Source: Pseudomonas citronellolis (GTDB taxonomy: Bacteria; Pseudomonadota; Gammaproteobacteria; Pseudomonadales; Pseudomonadaceae). Taken from it: a stretch of 64,000 nt of DNA. The translations under genes were made by a program, and so were the position numbers. The stretch lies in contig NZ_FOLS01000004.1 of NCBI RefSeq assembly GCF_900112375.1, positions 62,001 through 126,000 on the forward strand. The letters run 5' to 3'. The first letter of the stretch is position 1. The number at the start of each line of letters is the position of its first letter. The notes below the pieces were generated by a model. The model did not search any database. It worked only from the letters and a program-made list of their open reading frames with translations, and was not told the DNA's origin. Below, one piece after another: positions 9,474-18,804 of the stretch.

Positions 9474-9645
9474 GCGCGGGACCTGAATATCGACGCTAGG
9501 CGCCACCAGGCGCTATGCATAGAATGAGAGTGGCTATCCTAGCACCGCCGGGCGCGCTCAGACCATGCGATGGCATGTCGGGCAGAGCCGTGCGGTGCCG
9601 CACCTTGTATAGTTTCCGGTCATCCCCTTGCCCAAGCGAGAGCCC

Positions 9646-9855
9646 ATGGAAGACGCCGACCTGCAAACGCTGATCGCCAAATTCGACCTCCTGCTCCAGC
9701 GCCTGGAACAGCTCAAGGCGGAGAACCGGCTGCTGCGGGCCAACGAGAAGAGTTGGCGCGAAGAGCGCGCTCATCTGATCGAGAAGAACGAATTGGCGCG
9801 CCACAAGGTCGAAGCGATGATTTTGCGCCTGAAAGCCCTGGAGCAGGACTCATGA
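9646..9855 (+). CDS. small coiled-coil protein, TIGR02449/ZapB-like
   Basis: 69 residues starting MEDADLQTLIAKFD. An in-frame TTG exists 18 bases earlier, but the ATG is preferred. Leucine heptads from residue 7 to the end (LLLQRLEQLKAENRLLR) predict one continuous coiled coil, like TIGR02449 proteins of gamma-proteobacteria. It overlaps the zapA start by 4 bp (ATGA), indicating translational coupling and a likely role next to the cell-division ring. The function is inferred from that coupling; no catalytic features exist. Confidence 0.85.
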   Translation: MEDADLQTLIAKFDLLLQRLEQLKAENRLLRANEKSWREERAHLIEKNELARHKVEAMILRLKALEQDS

Positions 9856-10166
9856 GCCAGACGAACACCCTGAACGTGCAGATTCTCGACAAGGAATACT
9901 GCATCACGTGCCCCGCCGAGGAGCGCGTCAACCTGGAAAGCGCCGCGCGCTACCTGGACAGCAAGATGCGCGAGATCCGCTCGAGCGGGAAGGTCATCGG
10001 CGCCGACCGCGTCGCCGTGATGGCCGCGCTGAACATCACCCACGACCTGCTGCACAAGCAGGAGCGCATGGACAACGAGCACAGCAGCACCCGCGAACGC
10101 GTGCGCGAACTGCTCGAGCGCGTGGACCGCGCCCTTACCACCGATCAGCCCGGGCGGGAAGACTGA
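9852..10166 (+). CDS. zapA: cell division protein ZapA
   Basis: 104 residues, the standard ZapA length. ZapA binds and bundles FtsZ protofilaments at midcell. The N-terminal domain NVQILDKEYCITCP and the helix YLDSKMREIR match the family, followed by a C-terminal coiled coil (HKQERMDNEH onward). The ATG overlaps the stop of the upstream coiled-coil gene. The 6S RNA gene and a formyl-THF cyclo-ligase follow, an arrangement conserved across gamma-proteobacteria (zapA-ssrS-fau). Confidence 0.95.
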   Translation: MSQTNTLNVQILDKEYCITCPAEERVNLESAARYLDSKMREIRSSGKVIGADRVAVMAALNITHDLLHKQERMDNEHSSTRERVRELLERVDRALTTDQPGRED

Positions 10167-10192
10167 CCCCGGAGAAAACCCTGGGGTATACT
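10163..10192 (+). promoter_or_regulatory. putative sigma-70 promoter of ssrS
   Basis: TATACT at 10187-10192 is a good -10 element, with CTGACC at 10163-10168 as a -35 at 18-bp spacing. Transcription would begin near 10199-10200, where the recognisable 6S sequence begins. The -35 overlaps the zapA stop region. Confidence 0.55.
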
Positions 10193-10199
10193 GGCCACG

Positions 10200-10378
10200 C
10201 TCCCTGGTGTGTTGGCCAGTCGGTGATGTCCCTGAGCCGATAATCGCAACAACGGAGGTTGCCAGTTGGGCTGGTGTGCATGTCCGCACGACGGAAAGCC
10301 TTAAAGCCTACTGCAACCGCCACCTTGAACTTTCGGGTTCAAGGGCTAACCCGACAGCGGCATGTCCGGGGAGCTTTC
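10200..10378 (+). ncRNA. ssrS: 6S RNA
   Basis: About 180 nt between zapA and the cyclo-ligase gene. The sequence matches, from memory, the P. aeruginosa 6S RNA almost throughout, including the 5' segment with ggtgtgttggccagtcgg, the central open-bubble region and the 3' segment ending gtccggggagc. 6S RNA mimics an open promoter and sequesters sigma-70 RNA polymerase in stationary phase. The ends are approximate. The location upstream of the formyl-THF cyclo-ligase gene is the canonical one. Confidence 0.92.
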
Positions 10379-10386
10379 CTCCTACC

Positions 10387-10995
10387 ATGATCCACGCCCA
10401 AGACCTTTCCCGCATCGCCCTGCGCCGTCTGTTGCGCCAGGCCCGCCGCAAGCTCAGCGCGCAACAGCAACGCCAGGCCGCCCGCGACCTGCAACGCCGC
10501 ATGGCGCAACACCCGCTGTTCCGCCGCGCCCGCCACATCGCCCTGTACCTGCCCGCCGACGGCGAGATCGACCCGCGCCCGCTGCTCAAGGCCGCGCAGA
10601 AACGCGGCAAGGCCACCTACCTGCCGGTGCTCAGCCGCTGGCCGCACACCCACATGACCTTCCAGCGCGTCGGCAACGGCGAGCGCTGGCGGAAAAACCG
10701 CTACGGCATCGCCGAGCCGCTGCCGGACCGCGGCCGCCAACGCGAGCCCTGGGCGCTGGACCTGGTGCTGCTGCCGCTGGTGGGTTTCGACGAACGGGGT
10801 GGACGCCTGGGCATGGGCAAGGGTTTCTACGACCGCACCCTGGCGTACCTGGGCAGGCGCAAAATCTGGCGCAAACCGACACTTTTGGGCCTGGCGCACG
10901 AATGCCAGAAGGTGGACAGGCTGGACCTGGCCAGTTGGGATGTGCCGCTGCAGGGCATCGTCAGCGACGCCGGCTGGTACGGCGCGCTCGCATAG
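10387..10995 (+). CDS. 5-formyltetrahydrofolate cyclo-ligase
   Basis: 202 residues from ATG 10387, which has GGGGAG in front; the frame is open upstream only because it crosses the 6S RNA gene. The enzyme converts 5-formyl-THF to 5,10-methenyl-THF with ATP. The basic N-terminal helix (RRLLRQARRKLS) is followed by the C-terminal signature LVLLPLVGFDERGGRLGMGKGFYDR, split here across residues 123-147, with the ATP-binding GMGKGFYD. E. coli calls it ygfA/fau. It may be processed from the same transcript as 6S RNA. Confidence 0.93.
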   Translation: MIHAQDLSRIALRRLLRQARRKLSAQQQRQAARDLQRRMAQHPLFRRARHIALYLPADGEIDPRPLLKAAQKRGKATYLPVLSRWPHTHMTFQRVGNGERWRKNRYGIAEPLPDRGRQREPWALDLVLLPLVGFDERGGRLGMGKGFYDRTLAYLGRRKIWRKPTLLGLAHECQKVDRLDLASWDVPLQGIVSDAGWYGALA

Positions 10996-11029
10996 GCGCC
11001 GCGTTCCCTGCGGCGCCAGGCGGGGTGAA

Positions 11030-11161
11030 TCAGGGCTGTTTGGTCACCTGGACCGGGACCTCGCCCTGGCGATCCCACAGGCTCTGGGTGTAACCGGTGG
11101 TGACAACGCCCAGGCCGAAAAGAATCACCAGCACCCACAACAGATCGGGCTTACGCTTCAT
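11030..11161 (-). CDS. 43-residue single-pass membrane protein, unknown function
   Basis: A short gene, MKRKPDLLWVLVIL onward, with a strong GGGGGAGG ribosome site 6 bases before ATG 11161. A basic N-terminus is followed by one hydrophobic span (about residues 8-24) and a polar tail ending VTKQP, suggesting an inner-membrane anchor with the tail in the periplasm. It is convergent with the cyclo-ligase gene (34-bp gap) and divergent from the EVE gene. I do not recognise a named family; the clean RBS and membrane topology argue it is real. Confidence 0.65.
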   Translation of the reverse strand: MKRKPDLLWVLVILFGLGVVTTGYTQSLWDRQGEVPVQVTKQP

Positions 11162-11348
11162 CGATTGCCTCCCCCTTCCAGGCAAACTGTCAACGATGGC
11201 CGGCGGTGGTTTTTGGTCCGTCCGGCGCGTGCCAAGCTGAAAAACGGCGGCATTCTCCGACAATGGAAAGCGTCTCGCAATTCCATGCCTGGTCCAGTCG
11301 TCGGAGTCAGCCGCTTCCCACAAAAACGGCGAAACTGGAGCAAGAGTC

Positions 11349-11864
11349 ATGCCGTACTGGCTGATGAAATCCGAACCCGACGAACTGTCGATCCATGACC
11401 TGCAGCGCCTGGGCAAGGCGCGCTGGGATGGCGTGCGCAACTACCAGGCACGCAACTTCGTGCGCAGCATGCAGCCCGGCGACCTGTTCTTCTTCTACCA
11501 CTCCAGCTGCCCGCAGCCGGGCGTGGCCGGCATCGCCCGCATCGAGGGCGAGGCCTACCCCGATCCCACGGCGCTGGACCCGCAGAGCCCCTACCACGAC
11601 GCCAAGGCCAGCGCCGAGAAGAACCCCTGGAGCGCGCGGGACGTGAGCTTCGTGGAGGCGTTCAGGGAAGTGCTGCCGCTGGCTGCCATCCGCGCCGCTG
11701 CTGGGCTGGAGGAGCTGGCCCTGGTGCAGCGCGGCAGCCGTTTGTCGGTTATGCCGGTGAGCGAGGAGCAGTGGGAGATCATCCTTGGGTTGGCGCGACG
11801 CGAGGACGCAGGCCGGTCGTCGGGTGGATTGGGGATGATGGCTCGGTGGGGATGCTCTTCGTAG
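11349..11864 (+). CDS. EVE domain-containing protein (thymocyte nuclear protein 1-like)
   Basis: 171 residues. The N-terminus MPYWLMKSEPDELSIHDL, then WDGVRNYQARNF and FFYHSSC, is diagnostic of the EVE fold, a PUA-related domain thought to read modified bases in nucleic acid. Bacterial EVE proteins of about 150 residues are commonly housekeeping; the last 25 or so residues here (REDAGRSSGGLG onward) run past the usual domain end and into repeat-rich DNA. The ligand is unknown. It stands alone between a divergent small membrane gene and a repeat block. Confidence 0.88.
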   Translation: MPYWLMKSEPDELSIHDLQRLGKARWDGVRNYQARNFVRSMQPGDLFFFYHSSCPQPGVAGIARIEGEAYPDPTALDPQSPYHDAKASAEKNPWSARDVSFVEAFREVLPLAAIRAAAGLEELALVQRGSRLSVMPVSEEQWEIILGLARREDAGRSSGGLGMMARWGCSS

Positions 11865-11938
11865 GAGCGAGGGGGACGCCTAGTTCTTGCTCGCGAACAG
11901 TGTTTGCCGGTGACCGCTTGGTGTTCACCCCGAAGAGC

Positions 11939-12140
11939 GCCCTCTCCCTAACCCTCTCCCTGAAGGGAGAGGGGACCGTTGGGCAGACACGGATGTTCTG
12001 GAGTTAGCCGGCAACACCGAAGGTTTCCAGCTGAAACCAGTCCCTCTCTCGGCACGGACAAGCCCCCTCTCCCTTCAGGGCGGGGCGCGCAGCCGAGGGC
12101 TGGGGAGAGGGCTGCGGAGTCCATCCAATACACCGCACCA
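11939..12140. repeat. about 190-bp composite GC-rich repeat, copy A, in a gene-free interval
   Basis: The 301-base gap 11865-12165 holds no gene. It starts with a degenerate REP half-unit (about 11863-11897) and then a composite element bounded by ccctctccctgaagggagag at one end and a ccctctcccttcaggg/gggagaggg block near the other. The internal core (gttgggcag ... ggagttagccgg ... ctctcggcacgga ... gcggagtccatccaatacaccg) reappears at 18932-19105 in the same orientation, so this is a dispersed element and not a chance palindrome. Confidence 0.75.
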
Positions 12141-12165
12141 ACCGGCAGACACCCGTTCACGAGCA

Positions 12166-13290
12166 TCAAGCCATCTGCGAAATAGTCCTGCGGAACCGCC
12201 ACAACGCCCCGCAGAAAAACGCCGCGCCAATACCAATGATCGCCAGCAACTGCGGCCAGACGATGGCCAGCCCGGCGCCGCGGAACAGGATGGCCTGGGC
12301 CAGGCTGACGAAGTGCGTGGTCGGGGCGAACAGCATGATGTTCTGCACCAGCTCCGGCATGCTCTCGCGCGGCGTGGTGCCGCCGGAGAGGATCTGCAGC
12401 GGCATCAGGGTGAGGATCACCAGCAGGCCCAGCTGCGGCATCGAGCGCGCCACGGTGCCGAGGAAGATGCCCATCGAGGTGGTGGCGAACAGGTGCAGCG
12501 CCGCGCCCAGCAGGAACAGCGCCAGCGAGCCGCTGATCGGCACGTCCAGCCAGCCGCGCACCACCAGCTGCAGCGACAGCGCGGCCGCCGCCAGCACCAC
12601 CACGCCCATCGACCAGACCTTGGCCAGCATGATCTCGAAGGCGGTCAGCGGCATCACCAGCAGGTGCTCGACGGTGCCGTGCTCGCGCTCGCGGATCAGC
12701 GCGGCGCCGGTGAGGATGATCGACAGCATGGTGATCTGGTTGATCACCTCCATCACCGCGCCGAACCAGGCCTGGGTCAGGTTCGGGTTGAACTCCATGC
12801 GCACCGCCAGCTCCGCCGGCATGCCCGGCTCGCTGCGGTAGCGGCTGACGAACTCGCGCACCTCGGTGGCAATGATGTTCTGGATGTAGCCGGCGCCGGA
12901 GAAGGCCTGGGCGGTCTGGGTGGCGTCGACGTTGACCTGCACCGCCGGCTGGCGGCCGGCCAGCACGTCGCGCTGGAAGTCCGGCGGGATGTCCAGGGTG
13001 AAGGTGTACAGGCCGGTGTCCATGCCGCGGTCCATCTGCGCGTGGCCGATCATTTCCGGCGTGCGGAAGTACGGTGCCTGGAAGGCGTTGATGATCCGCG
13101 AGGAGAGCTGCGACTGGTCCTCGTCGACCACCGCGATGGGCGCGTGGTGCAGGGTTTCCGGCACGCCGGTGGCGGAGCTGTAGACGCCCAGGGTGAAGGC
13201 CCAGGCGATCAGGATCAGCATCGCGTAGTCGCGGCCGAGGCTGCGGAATTCCTTGACGCCCAGGTTGAAGATGTTCGCCAGTTTCTTCAT
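12166..13290 (-). CDS. ABC-2 type exporter permease (YhhJ-like)
   Basis: 374 residues: an N-terminal membrane helix (residues 20-40), a large extracytoplasmic domain, then five or so helices from about residue 175, the usual ABC2_membrane layout. ILTGAALIREREHGTVEHLLVMP is the conserved coupling segment. It starts 3 bp after the RbbA-type gene and completes an HlyD/double-ATPase/permease trio like E. coli yhiI-rbbA-yhhJ, predicted to export an unknown substrate. Substrate cannot be read from sequence. Confidence 0.88.
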   Translation of the reverse strand: MKKLANIFNLGVKEFRSLGRDYAMLILIAWAFTLGVYSSATGVPETLHHAPIAVVDEDQSQLSSRIINAFQAPYFRTPEMIGHAQMDRGMDTGLYTFTLDIPPDFQRDVLAGRQPAVQVNVDATQTAQAFSGAGYIQNIIATEVREFVSRYRSEPGMPAELAVRMEFNPNLTQAWFGAVMEVINQITMLSIILTGAALIREREHGTVEHLLVMPLTAFEIMLAKVWSMGVVVLAAAALSLQLVVRGWLDVPISGSLALFLLGAALHLFATTSMGIFLGTVARSMPQLGLLVILTLMPLQILSGGTTPRESMPELVQNIMLFAPTTHFVSLAQAILFRGAGLAIVWPQLLAIIGIGAAFFCGALWRFRRTISQMA

Positions 13291-13293
13291 CGC

Positions 13294-16035
13294 TCAGTCC
13301 TCCTGCTTCTTCAACAGGAGCACGCTGAGCAGCGTCAGCACGCCGATGGCCGCCAGCAGCGGCAGGTAGTAGAGCCACAGGTCGCTCAGGCCCAGGGCCT
13401 TGGAGAAGGTGCCGCGGCTGATGATCAGGAAGTGCGAGGTCGGGTAGAGCTTGCCGATCAGCGCCGCTGCGCCCTCCAGCGAAGACACCGGGTGGATCAG
13501 CCCGGCGAACTGGATGGCCGGGATCATGGTGGCGATGGCGGTGCCGAACACCGCGGCGATCTGGCTCTTCATGAAGGTCGACAGCAGCAGGCCGAGGCCG
13601 GTGCTGGTGATCACGTACAGCAGCGCGCCGAGGCTCAGCGCCAGCAGGCTGCCCTTGAGCGGCACACGGAACAGCAGCACCGCCATGGCCAGCATCAGCA
13701 CGAAGTTGACCATGCCCATGCCGATGTAGGGCAACTGCTTGCCGAGCAGGAACTCCAGGCGCGTCACCGGCGTGACGTAGAGGTTGGTGATCGAGCCCAG
13801 CTCCTTCTCGCGCACCACGCCCAGGGCGGTGAGCATCGCCGGGATCATGATCAGCAGCAGCGGGATCACCGCCGGGACCATGGCCTTGAGGCTCTCCACG
13901 TCGGGGTTGTAGCGGTAGCGCACCTCGGTGCTGGCCGCCGCGCTGGCCTCGGCGTTGCCGCTCTGCCGGGCCAGCTCGGCCAGGTAGCTGCTGTGCAGGC
14001 CCTGCACGTAGCCCTGCACGGTGTTGGCGCGGGTAGGCATGGCGCCGTCGATCCACACGCCGATGGCCGGATCGTCGCCGCGCTTGAGGTCGCGGCCGAA
14101 GTGCGGCGGGATTTCCAGCGCCAGGCTCAGCTCGCCGCTGCGCAGGCGCCGGTCGAGGTCGTCGGGGTCGCGGATCGCCGGGTGCTCGACGAAGTAGCGC
14201 GAGCCGGCGATGTTCAGCGCGTAGGCCTGGCTGGTGGTGGTCTGGTCGCGGTCGAGCACGGCGTAGGACAGGTCCTCGACGTCCATGTTGATGCCGTAGC
14301 CGATGATGAACATCAGCAGCGCCGTGCCCAGCAGCGCCAGGGTCAGGCGGATGGGGTCGCGGCGCAGTTCCATGGATTCGCGCCGCGCATAGCTGAACAG
14401 GCGCAGCGGGCTGAAGCGCTGGCGCTGCGGCTTGTGCGGCGCCTGCTCGGCGGTGCTGGCCGGCGCCTGCGGCTCGGGCGGCGGCGCGGCGCTGCCGGCG
14501 GCCTCTTCCAGGTAGGCGATGAAGGTCGCCTCCAGGGTCGGCAGGCCGCGCTTGTCGATCAGGCCCTGCGGGGTATCGCTGTCGAGCACCTTGCCGGCGT
14601 GCATCAGCGAGATGCGGTCGCAGCGCTGGGCCTCGTTCATGAAGTGGGTGGAGATGAAGATGGTCACCCCGTCGCGCCGCGACAGCTCGACCATCAGTTG
14701 CCAGAAGCCGTCGCGGGCCACCGGGTCGACGCCCGAGGTGGGCTCGTCGAGGATCAGGATTTCCGGCTTGTGGATCACCGCCACGGCCAGCGACAGGCGC
14801 TGGCGGATGCCCAGCGGCAGGCTGTCGGGCAACTCGTCGCGGACCTTGCCGAGGTCGAAGCGCGCGAGCATCTCCTCCACCCGCGGGCCTATCTGCTCGC
14901 TCGGCAGGTGGAACAGCTTGGCGTGCAGTTCCAGGTTCTGCAGCACCGTCAGCTCGGCGTACAGCGAGAAGGCCTGGGACATGTAGCCCACCCGGCGGCG
15001 GGTGGCCATGTCCTTGGCGTTCACCGGCTGGCCGAACAGCGCGCAACTGCCCTCGCTGGCCGGCAACAGGCCGGTGAGCATCTTCATGGTGGTGGACTTG
15101 CCGCAGCCGTTGGAGCCGAGGAAGCCGAAGATTTCCCCGCGCTCGATGCGGAAGCTGACGTGGTCCACCGCGACGAAGTCGCCGAAGCGGCAGGTCAGCC
15201 CCTCGGCCTCGATGGCGATCTGCGGCGCGCCCTCGCTGTGCTGGCGCGGCGGAATCACCAGCTCGTGGTGGCCGGCTCGCTTGCGCTCGGGCAACAGCGC
15301 GACGAAGGCCGCCTCCAGGCTTTGCGTGCCGGTGTGCTCGCGCAGCTCGGCGGGGGTGCCGGTGGCCAGCACCTTGCCCTCGTCCATCGCCACCAGGGTG
15401 TCGAAGCGCTCGGCCTCCTCCATGTAGGCGGTGGCCACCAGCACGCTCATGCCCTGGCGGCCGGCGCGGATGCGCCCGATCAGCTCCCAGAACTGGTTGC
15501 GCGACAGCGGGTCGACGCCGGTGGTGGGCTCGTCGAGGATCAGCAGATCGGGGTCGTGGATCAGCGCGCAGCACAGCCCGAGCTTCTGCTTCATGCCGCC
15601 GGAGAGCTTGCCCGCCGGGCGCTCGGCGAAGGGCGCAAGGCCGGTGCTGTGCAGCAGGTCGGCGATGCGCCGTTCGCGCTCGGCCTTGTCGTGGCCGAAC
15701 AGGCGGCCGAAGAAGTCGACGTTCTCGAACACCGAGAGCGTCGGGTAGAGGTTCTTGCCCAGGCCCTGGGGCATGTAGGCGATGCGCGGGCACACCGCGC
15801 GGCGGTGGCGGGCGTCGCGCATGTCGCCGCCGAGCACGTGCACCTGGCCGTCCTGCAGCTTGCGCGCGCCGGCGATCAGCGCCAGCAGGCTGGACTTGCC
15901 GACGCCGTCCGGGCCGATCAGGCCGACCATGCAGTTGGCCGGGATGTCCAGGCTCACGTCGTCCACCGCGCGGGTCTGCCCGTAGCGCAGCGACACGCCG
16001 GCCAGGCTGGCCACCGCGGCGTGCGGGGCGCTCAT
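13294..16035 (-). CDS. RbbA-type ABC transporter: two ATPase domains fused to an ABC-2 membrane domain
   Basis: 913 residues from ATG 16035, which overlaps the TGA of the upstream HlyD gene (ATGA); an alternative ATG 33 bases earlier is inside that gene. The first ATPase has the P-loop variant GPDGVGKS and [10 protein letters not shown] with LDEPTTGVD. The second has GSNGCGKS, a degenerate signature [10 protein letters not shown] and LDEPTSGVD. From about residue 540 an ABC-2 permease domain with six helices follows. E. coli RbbA was reported as ribosome-associated, but the operon here with an HlyD and a second permease points to export. Confidence 0.87.
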   Translation of the reverse strand: MSAPHAAVASLAGVSLRYGQTRAVDDVSLDIPANCMVGLIGPDGVGKSSLLALIAGARKLQDGQVHVLGGDMRDARHRRAVCPRIAYMPQGLGKNLYPTLSVFENVDFFGRLFGHDKAERERRIADLLHSTGLAPFAERPAGKLSGGMKQKLGLCCALIHDPDLLILDEPTTGVDPLSRNQFWELIGRIRAGRQGMSVLVATAYMEEAERFDTLVAMDEGKVLATGTPAELREHTGTQSLEAAFVALLPERKRAGHHELVIPPRQHSEGAPQIAIEAEGLTCRFGDFVAVDHVSFRIERGEIFGFLGSNGCGKSTTMKMLTGLLPASEGSCALFGQPVNAKDMATRRRVGYMSQAFSLYAELTVLQNLELHAKLFHLPSEQIGPRVEEMLARFDLGKVRDELPDSLPLGIRQRLSLAVAVIHKPEILILDEPTSGVDPVARDGFWQLMVELSRRDGVTIFISTHFMNEAQRCDRISLMHAGKVLDSDTPQGLIDKRGLPTLEATFIAYLEEAAGSAAPPPEPQAPASTAEQAPHKPQRQRFSPLRLFSYARRESMELRRDPIRLTLALLGTALLMFIIGYGINMDVEDLSYAVLDRDQTTTSQAYALNIAGSRYFVEHPAIRDPDDLDRRLRSGELSLALEIPPHFGRDLKRGDDPAIGVWIDGAMPTRANTVQGYVQGLHSSYLAELARQSGNAEASAAASTEVRYRYNPDVESLKAMVPAVIPLLLIMIPAMLTALGVVREKELGSITNLYVTPVTRLEFLLGKQLPYIGMGMVNFVLMLAMAVLLFRVPLKGSLLALSLGALLYVITSTGLGLLLSTFMKSQIAAVFGTAIATMIPAIQFAGLIHPVSSLEGAAALIGKLYPTSHFLIISRGTFSKALGLSDLWLYYLPLLAAIGVLTLLSVLLLKKQED

Positions 16036-17105
16036 TGCGGAACCTTGATCTGCAGGTTGTCCGGCCATTGCGCTTCAGGGTCCAGGCGCAGGTAGGCCAT
16101 GCCGGGCACGCCGGTCTTCACGTAGGTGATGTATTTCTCCAGCAGCACCGGGTCCAGGCGCGCCTTGACGCGGAACATCAGCTTCTCGCGCTCGTTGGCG
16201 GTTTCCACGGTCTTGGGCGTGAACTGGGCGACGCTGGCGACGTAGGAGACCTTGGCCGGGATCACGTACTGCGGCACCGCGTCTATCACCAGGTGCACTT
16301 CCTGGCCAAGCTCCACGCGGCCGGCCTGGGCCGAGGGCAGGAAGAAGGTCATGTAGACGTCGGTCAGGTCGACCATGTTGAGCAGCTTGCCGCCGGCGGC
16401 CAGCACCTCGCCGGGCTGCGCCACGCGGTACTGCACGCGGCCGTCGCGGGGGGCGCGCAGCAGGCTGTCGTCGATGTCGGCCTGCAGCCGGGCGACGCTG
16501 GCGGTGGCCGCCTCGATGGCCGATTGCGCCTCGATCACCTGGGAACGCCCGGCCTCGATGGCGGCCTGGGCCGAGATCACCTGGGAACGCGCGGCGGACA
16601 GCGCGGCCTGGGCGCTCTGCAGCACGGCGCGGTCGTCATCCAGTTGCTGTTGCGGCAGGGCGTTGCGCCTGACCAGTTGCTCGGTGCGGGTGAAACGCTT
16701 CTGCGCGGCGGTGAGTTCGGCCTGGCGCTGGGCCACCACCGCCTCGGCGGTGCTCTTCTCGCTGTTGCGCTGGGTCACCACGGATTCGGCGGTGAGCTTG
16801 GCGTTCTGCGCCCGGCGCACCTCGGCCTGGGCCTGGGCCAGCTGCGCTTCCAGCACCTGGGTGTCCATGCGCGCGACCACTTCGCCGGTCTTGACGAAGT
16901 CGCCCTCGTCCACCTTGATCTCGGCCACGCGGCCGGGCAGCTTGGTGGCTACGTCCACCTCGGTGGCCTCGATGCGCCCGTTGCCGCTGGCGAAGCCTTC
17001 GCCCAGGCCGTTGGGCTTGAGCGTCTGCCAGGCCAGCGCGGCGACCACGGCACAGGCCGCGAGCACGCCGCCACGGAACAGCCAGCGTTTCGAATTTCCC
17101 TTCAT
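16032..17105 (-). CDS. HlyD-family periplasmic adaptor (membrane fusion protein)
   Basis: 357 residues with an N-terminal signal anchor ([19 protein letters not shown]). The N-terminal lipoyl half-motif ([24 protein letters not shown]) is followed by a long alpha-helical hairpin rich in A, Q and E (residues about 85-215) and a second lipoyl/beta-barrel part ([21 protein letters not shown]). This would bridge the inner-membrane transporter to an outer-membrane channel. It is the first gene of the three-gene export operon and overlaps the next by 4 bp. Confidence 0.92.
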   Translation of the reverse strand: MKGNSKRWLFRGGVLAACAVVAALAWQTLKPNGLGEGFASGNGRIEATEVDVATKLPGRVAEIKVDEGDFVKTGEVVARMDTQVLEAQLAQAQAEVRRAQNAKLTAESVVTQRNSEKSTAEAVVAQRQAELTAAQKRFTRTEQLVRRNALPQQQLDDDRAVLQSAQAALSAARSQVISAQAAIEAGRSQVIEAQSAIEAATASVARLQADIDDSLLRAPRDGRVQYRVAQPGEVLAAGGKLLNMVDLTDVYMTFFLPSAQAGRVELGQEVHLVIDAVPQYVIPAKVSYVASVAQFTPKTVETANEREKLMFRVKARLDPVLLEKYITYVKTGVPGMAYLRLDPEAQWPDNLQIKVPQ

Positions 17106-17242
17106 CGTACCCCCTGGTCAACGCTCATCAGAGCGATCTTGTAGGGATCTTCAGCGAAGGGAGGGGAAAAGGCCTTGATACAGGTCAGAGCCGCCCGAAA
17201 AGACCTGGATACCGGGCGAAAACACGCGAGACCTGTGCCTTG

Positions 17243-17647
17243 TCAGGGCTGCACGATCAGGTTGTTGAACAGCAGATCGTCCACCAGTGGCTTCCCTTCC
17301 TCTTCTTTGAGGACCGTCTGTACCTGCTTGAGCGCCTCCTGGCGCAGTTTCTCCTTGGCCTCGACGCTGCCGAGGGTCTCGTCGGTCTGCTGGGCGAACA
17401 GCATGATCAGCTGGTTGCGGATCAGCGGCTCGTGGTGCTCGACCTTCTCCTCGGCCTCCTTGCCGGTGACCTTCAGGGCGATGTCGGCCTTGTAGTACTT
17501 CAGTTTCGGGCCGCTGCCGTAGTTGCCCACCAGGGCCGGGGTGAGGTCGACGAACAGCGGTTTGTTGGCGTCTTCCGGCTTGGCCTCCTCGGAAGCCATC
17601 AGGGGGCTGAGGAACAGGGCCAGCGACAGGGCGATCAGGGCTTTCAA
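17243..17647 (-). CDS. FliL-family basal-body-associated-like periplasmic protein
   Basis: 134 residues, apparently starting at TTG 17647, which has a well-spaced GGAGAA; this gives KALIALSLALFLSPLMA as a signal peptide and is better than upstream starts lacking an RBS. The mature part (YYKADIALKVTGKEAEEKVEHHEPLIRNQL and a C-terminal VLKEEEGKPLVDDLLFNNLIVQ) resembles the FliL periplasmic domain. It is far from flagellar genes, so it is a FliL-like paralog of unknown role. It is divergent from the quinone oxidoreductase gene. Confidence 0.75.
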   Translation of the reverse strand: MKALIALSLALFLSPLMASEEAKPEDANKPLFVDLTPALVGNYGSGPKLKYYKADIALKVTGKEAEEKVEHHEPLIRNQLIMLFAQQTDETLGSVEAKEKLRQEALKQVQTVLKEEEGKPLVDDLLFNNLIVQP

Positions 17648-17804
17648 GGCGACTTCTCCATGCACGATGCCGGCAAGCATAGCCATACCGGGCGCGCGGC
17701 CCAAGCCCGGCGGTTATGCACGGGCATAAGCCGGGACCATACTGATTTGCCCCCCGCCCCGTCACTCCTACACTGCCGGGCATTACACGAAAGGAGTACC
17801 TCCG

Positions 17805-18785
17805 ATGAAAGCCTTGCTGTGCAAAGCCTTCGGCCCCGCCGAAACCCTGGTGCTGGAAGAAGTCGCCAGCCCCGAGCCGAAGAAGAACGAAGTGCTGCTG
17901 GACGTCCACGCCGCCGGAGTGAACTTCCCCGACACCCTGATCATCGAGGGCAAGTACCAGTTCAAGCCGCCCTTCCCCTTCGCCCCGGGCGGCGAGGCCG
18001 CCGGCGTGGTCGCGGCGGTGGGCGAGAAGGTCAGCCACGTGAAGCCCGGCGACCGCGTCATCGCCCTGACCGGCTGGGGCAGCTTCGCCGAGCAGGTGGC
18101 GGTGGGCGCCTACAACGTGATGCCGATCCCGGCGGGCATGGACTTCACCACCGCCGCCGCCTTCGGCATGACCTACGGCACCTCGATGCACGCGCTCAAG
18201 CAGCGCGGCAACCTGCAGCCGGGCGAAACCCTGCTGGTGCTCGGCGCCTCCGGCGGCGTGGGCCTGGCGGCGGTGGAAATCGGCAAGGCCATGGGCGCGA
18301 AAGTGATAGCCGCGGCCAGCAGCGACGCCAAGCTGGAAGTGGCCAAGGCCGCCGGCGCCGACGTGCTGGTCAACTACAGCGAAGGCAGCCTGAAGGACAA
18401 GCTCAAGGAAATCACCGGCGGCCAGGGCGTGGACGTGATCTACGACCCGGTGGGCGGCGAGCTGTTCGAGGAAGCCTTCCGCAGCATCGCCTGGAACGGC
18501 CGCCTGCTGGTGGTCGGCTTCGCCAGCGGCACCATCCCCTCGCTGCCGGCCAACCTGCCACTGCTCAAGGGCGCCTCGCTGGTGGGCGTGTTCTGGGGCG
18601 CCTTCGCCCAGCGCCAGCCGCAGGACAATGCGGCGAACTTCCAGCAGCTGTTCCAGTGGTTTGCGGAGGGCAAGTTGAAGCCGTTGGTTTCGCAGACCTA
18701 TTCGTTGGAGAAGGCTGGGGAGGCCATCAACCATCTCGGGCAGCGTAGGGCTGTTGGGAAGGTGGTGGTGCAGGTGCGCGCCTGA
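17805..18785 (+). CDS. NADPH:quinone oxidoreductase, zinc-independent MDR family
   Basis: 326 residues preceded by AAGGAG. The N-terminal GroES-like domain (PGGEAAGVVAAVGEKV) and the Rossmann NADPH motif LGASGGVGLAAVEIGKAMGAKVIAAAS (around residues 143-168) identify the medium-chain dehydrogenase/quinone reductase family. Catalytic zinc ligands are absent, as expected for this subgroup. It probably reduces quinones or enones with NADPH in the cytosol. It is monocistronic, followed by a gene-free block of repeats. Confidence 0.88.
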   Translation: MKALLCKAFGPAETLVLEEVASPEPKKNEVLLDVHAAGVNFPDTLIIEGKYQFKPPFPFAPGGEAAGVVAAVGEKVSHVKPGDRVIALTGWGSFAEQVAVGAYNVMPIPAGMDFTTAAAFGMTYGTSMHALKQRGNLQPGETLLVLGASGGVGLAAVEIGKAMGAKVIAAASSDAKLEVAKAAGADVLVNYSEGSLKDKLKEITGGQGVDVIYDPVGGELFEEAFRSIAWNGRLLVVGFASGTIPSLPANLPLLKGASLVGVFWGAFAQRQPQDNAANFQQLFQWFAEGKLKPLVSQTYSLEKAGEAINHLGQRRAVGKVVVQVRA

Positions 18786-18804
18786 TGTGATGGTGTTTGG
18801 GGGA

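Noticed and set aside
12313-16095. Very long plus-strand open frame opposite the RbbA gene
   Set aside because: Its protein is histidine-, glutamine- and glycine-rich with no recognisable domain, and it lies antisense to a gene with full ABC motifs. This is typical of GC-rich shadow frames, as are those opposite gcvT, the iron permease and the amidase.
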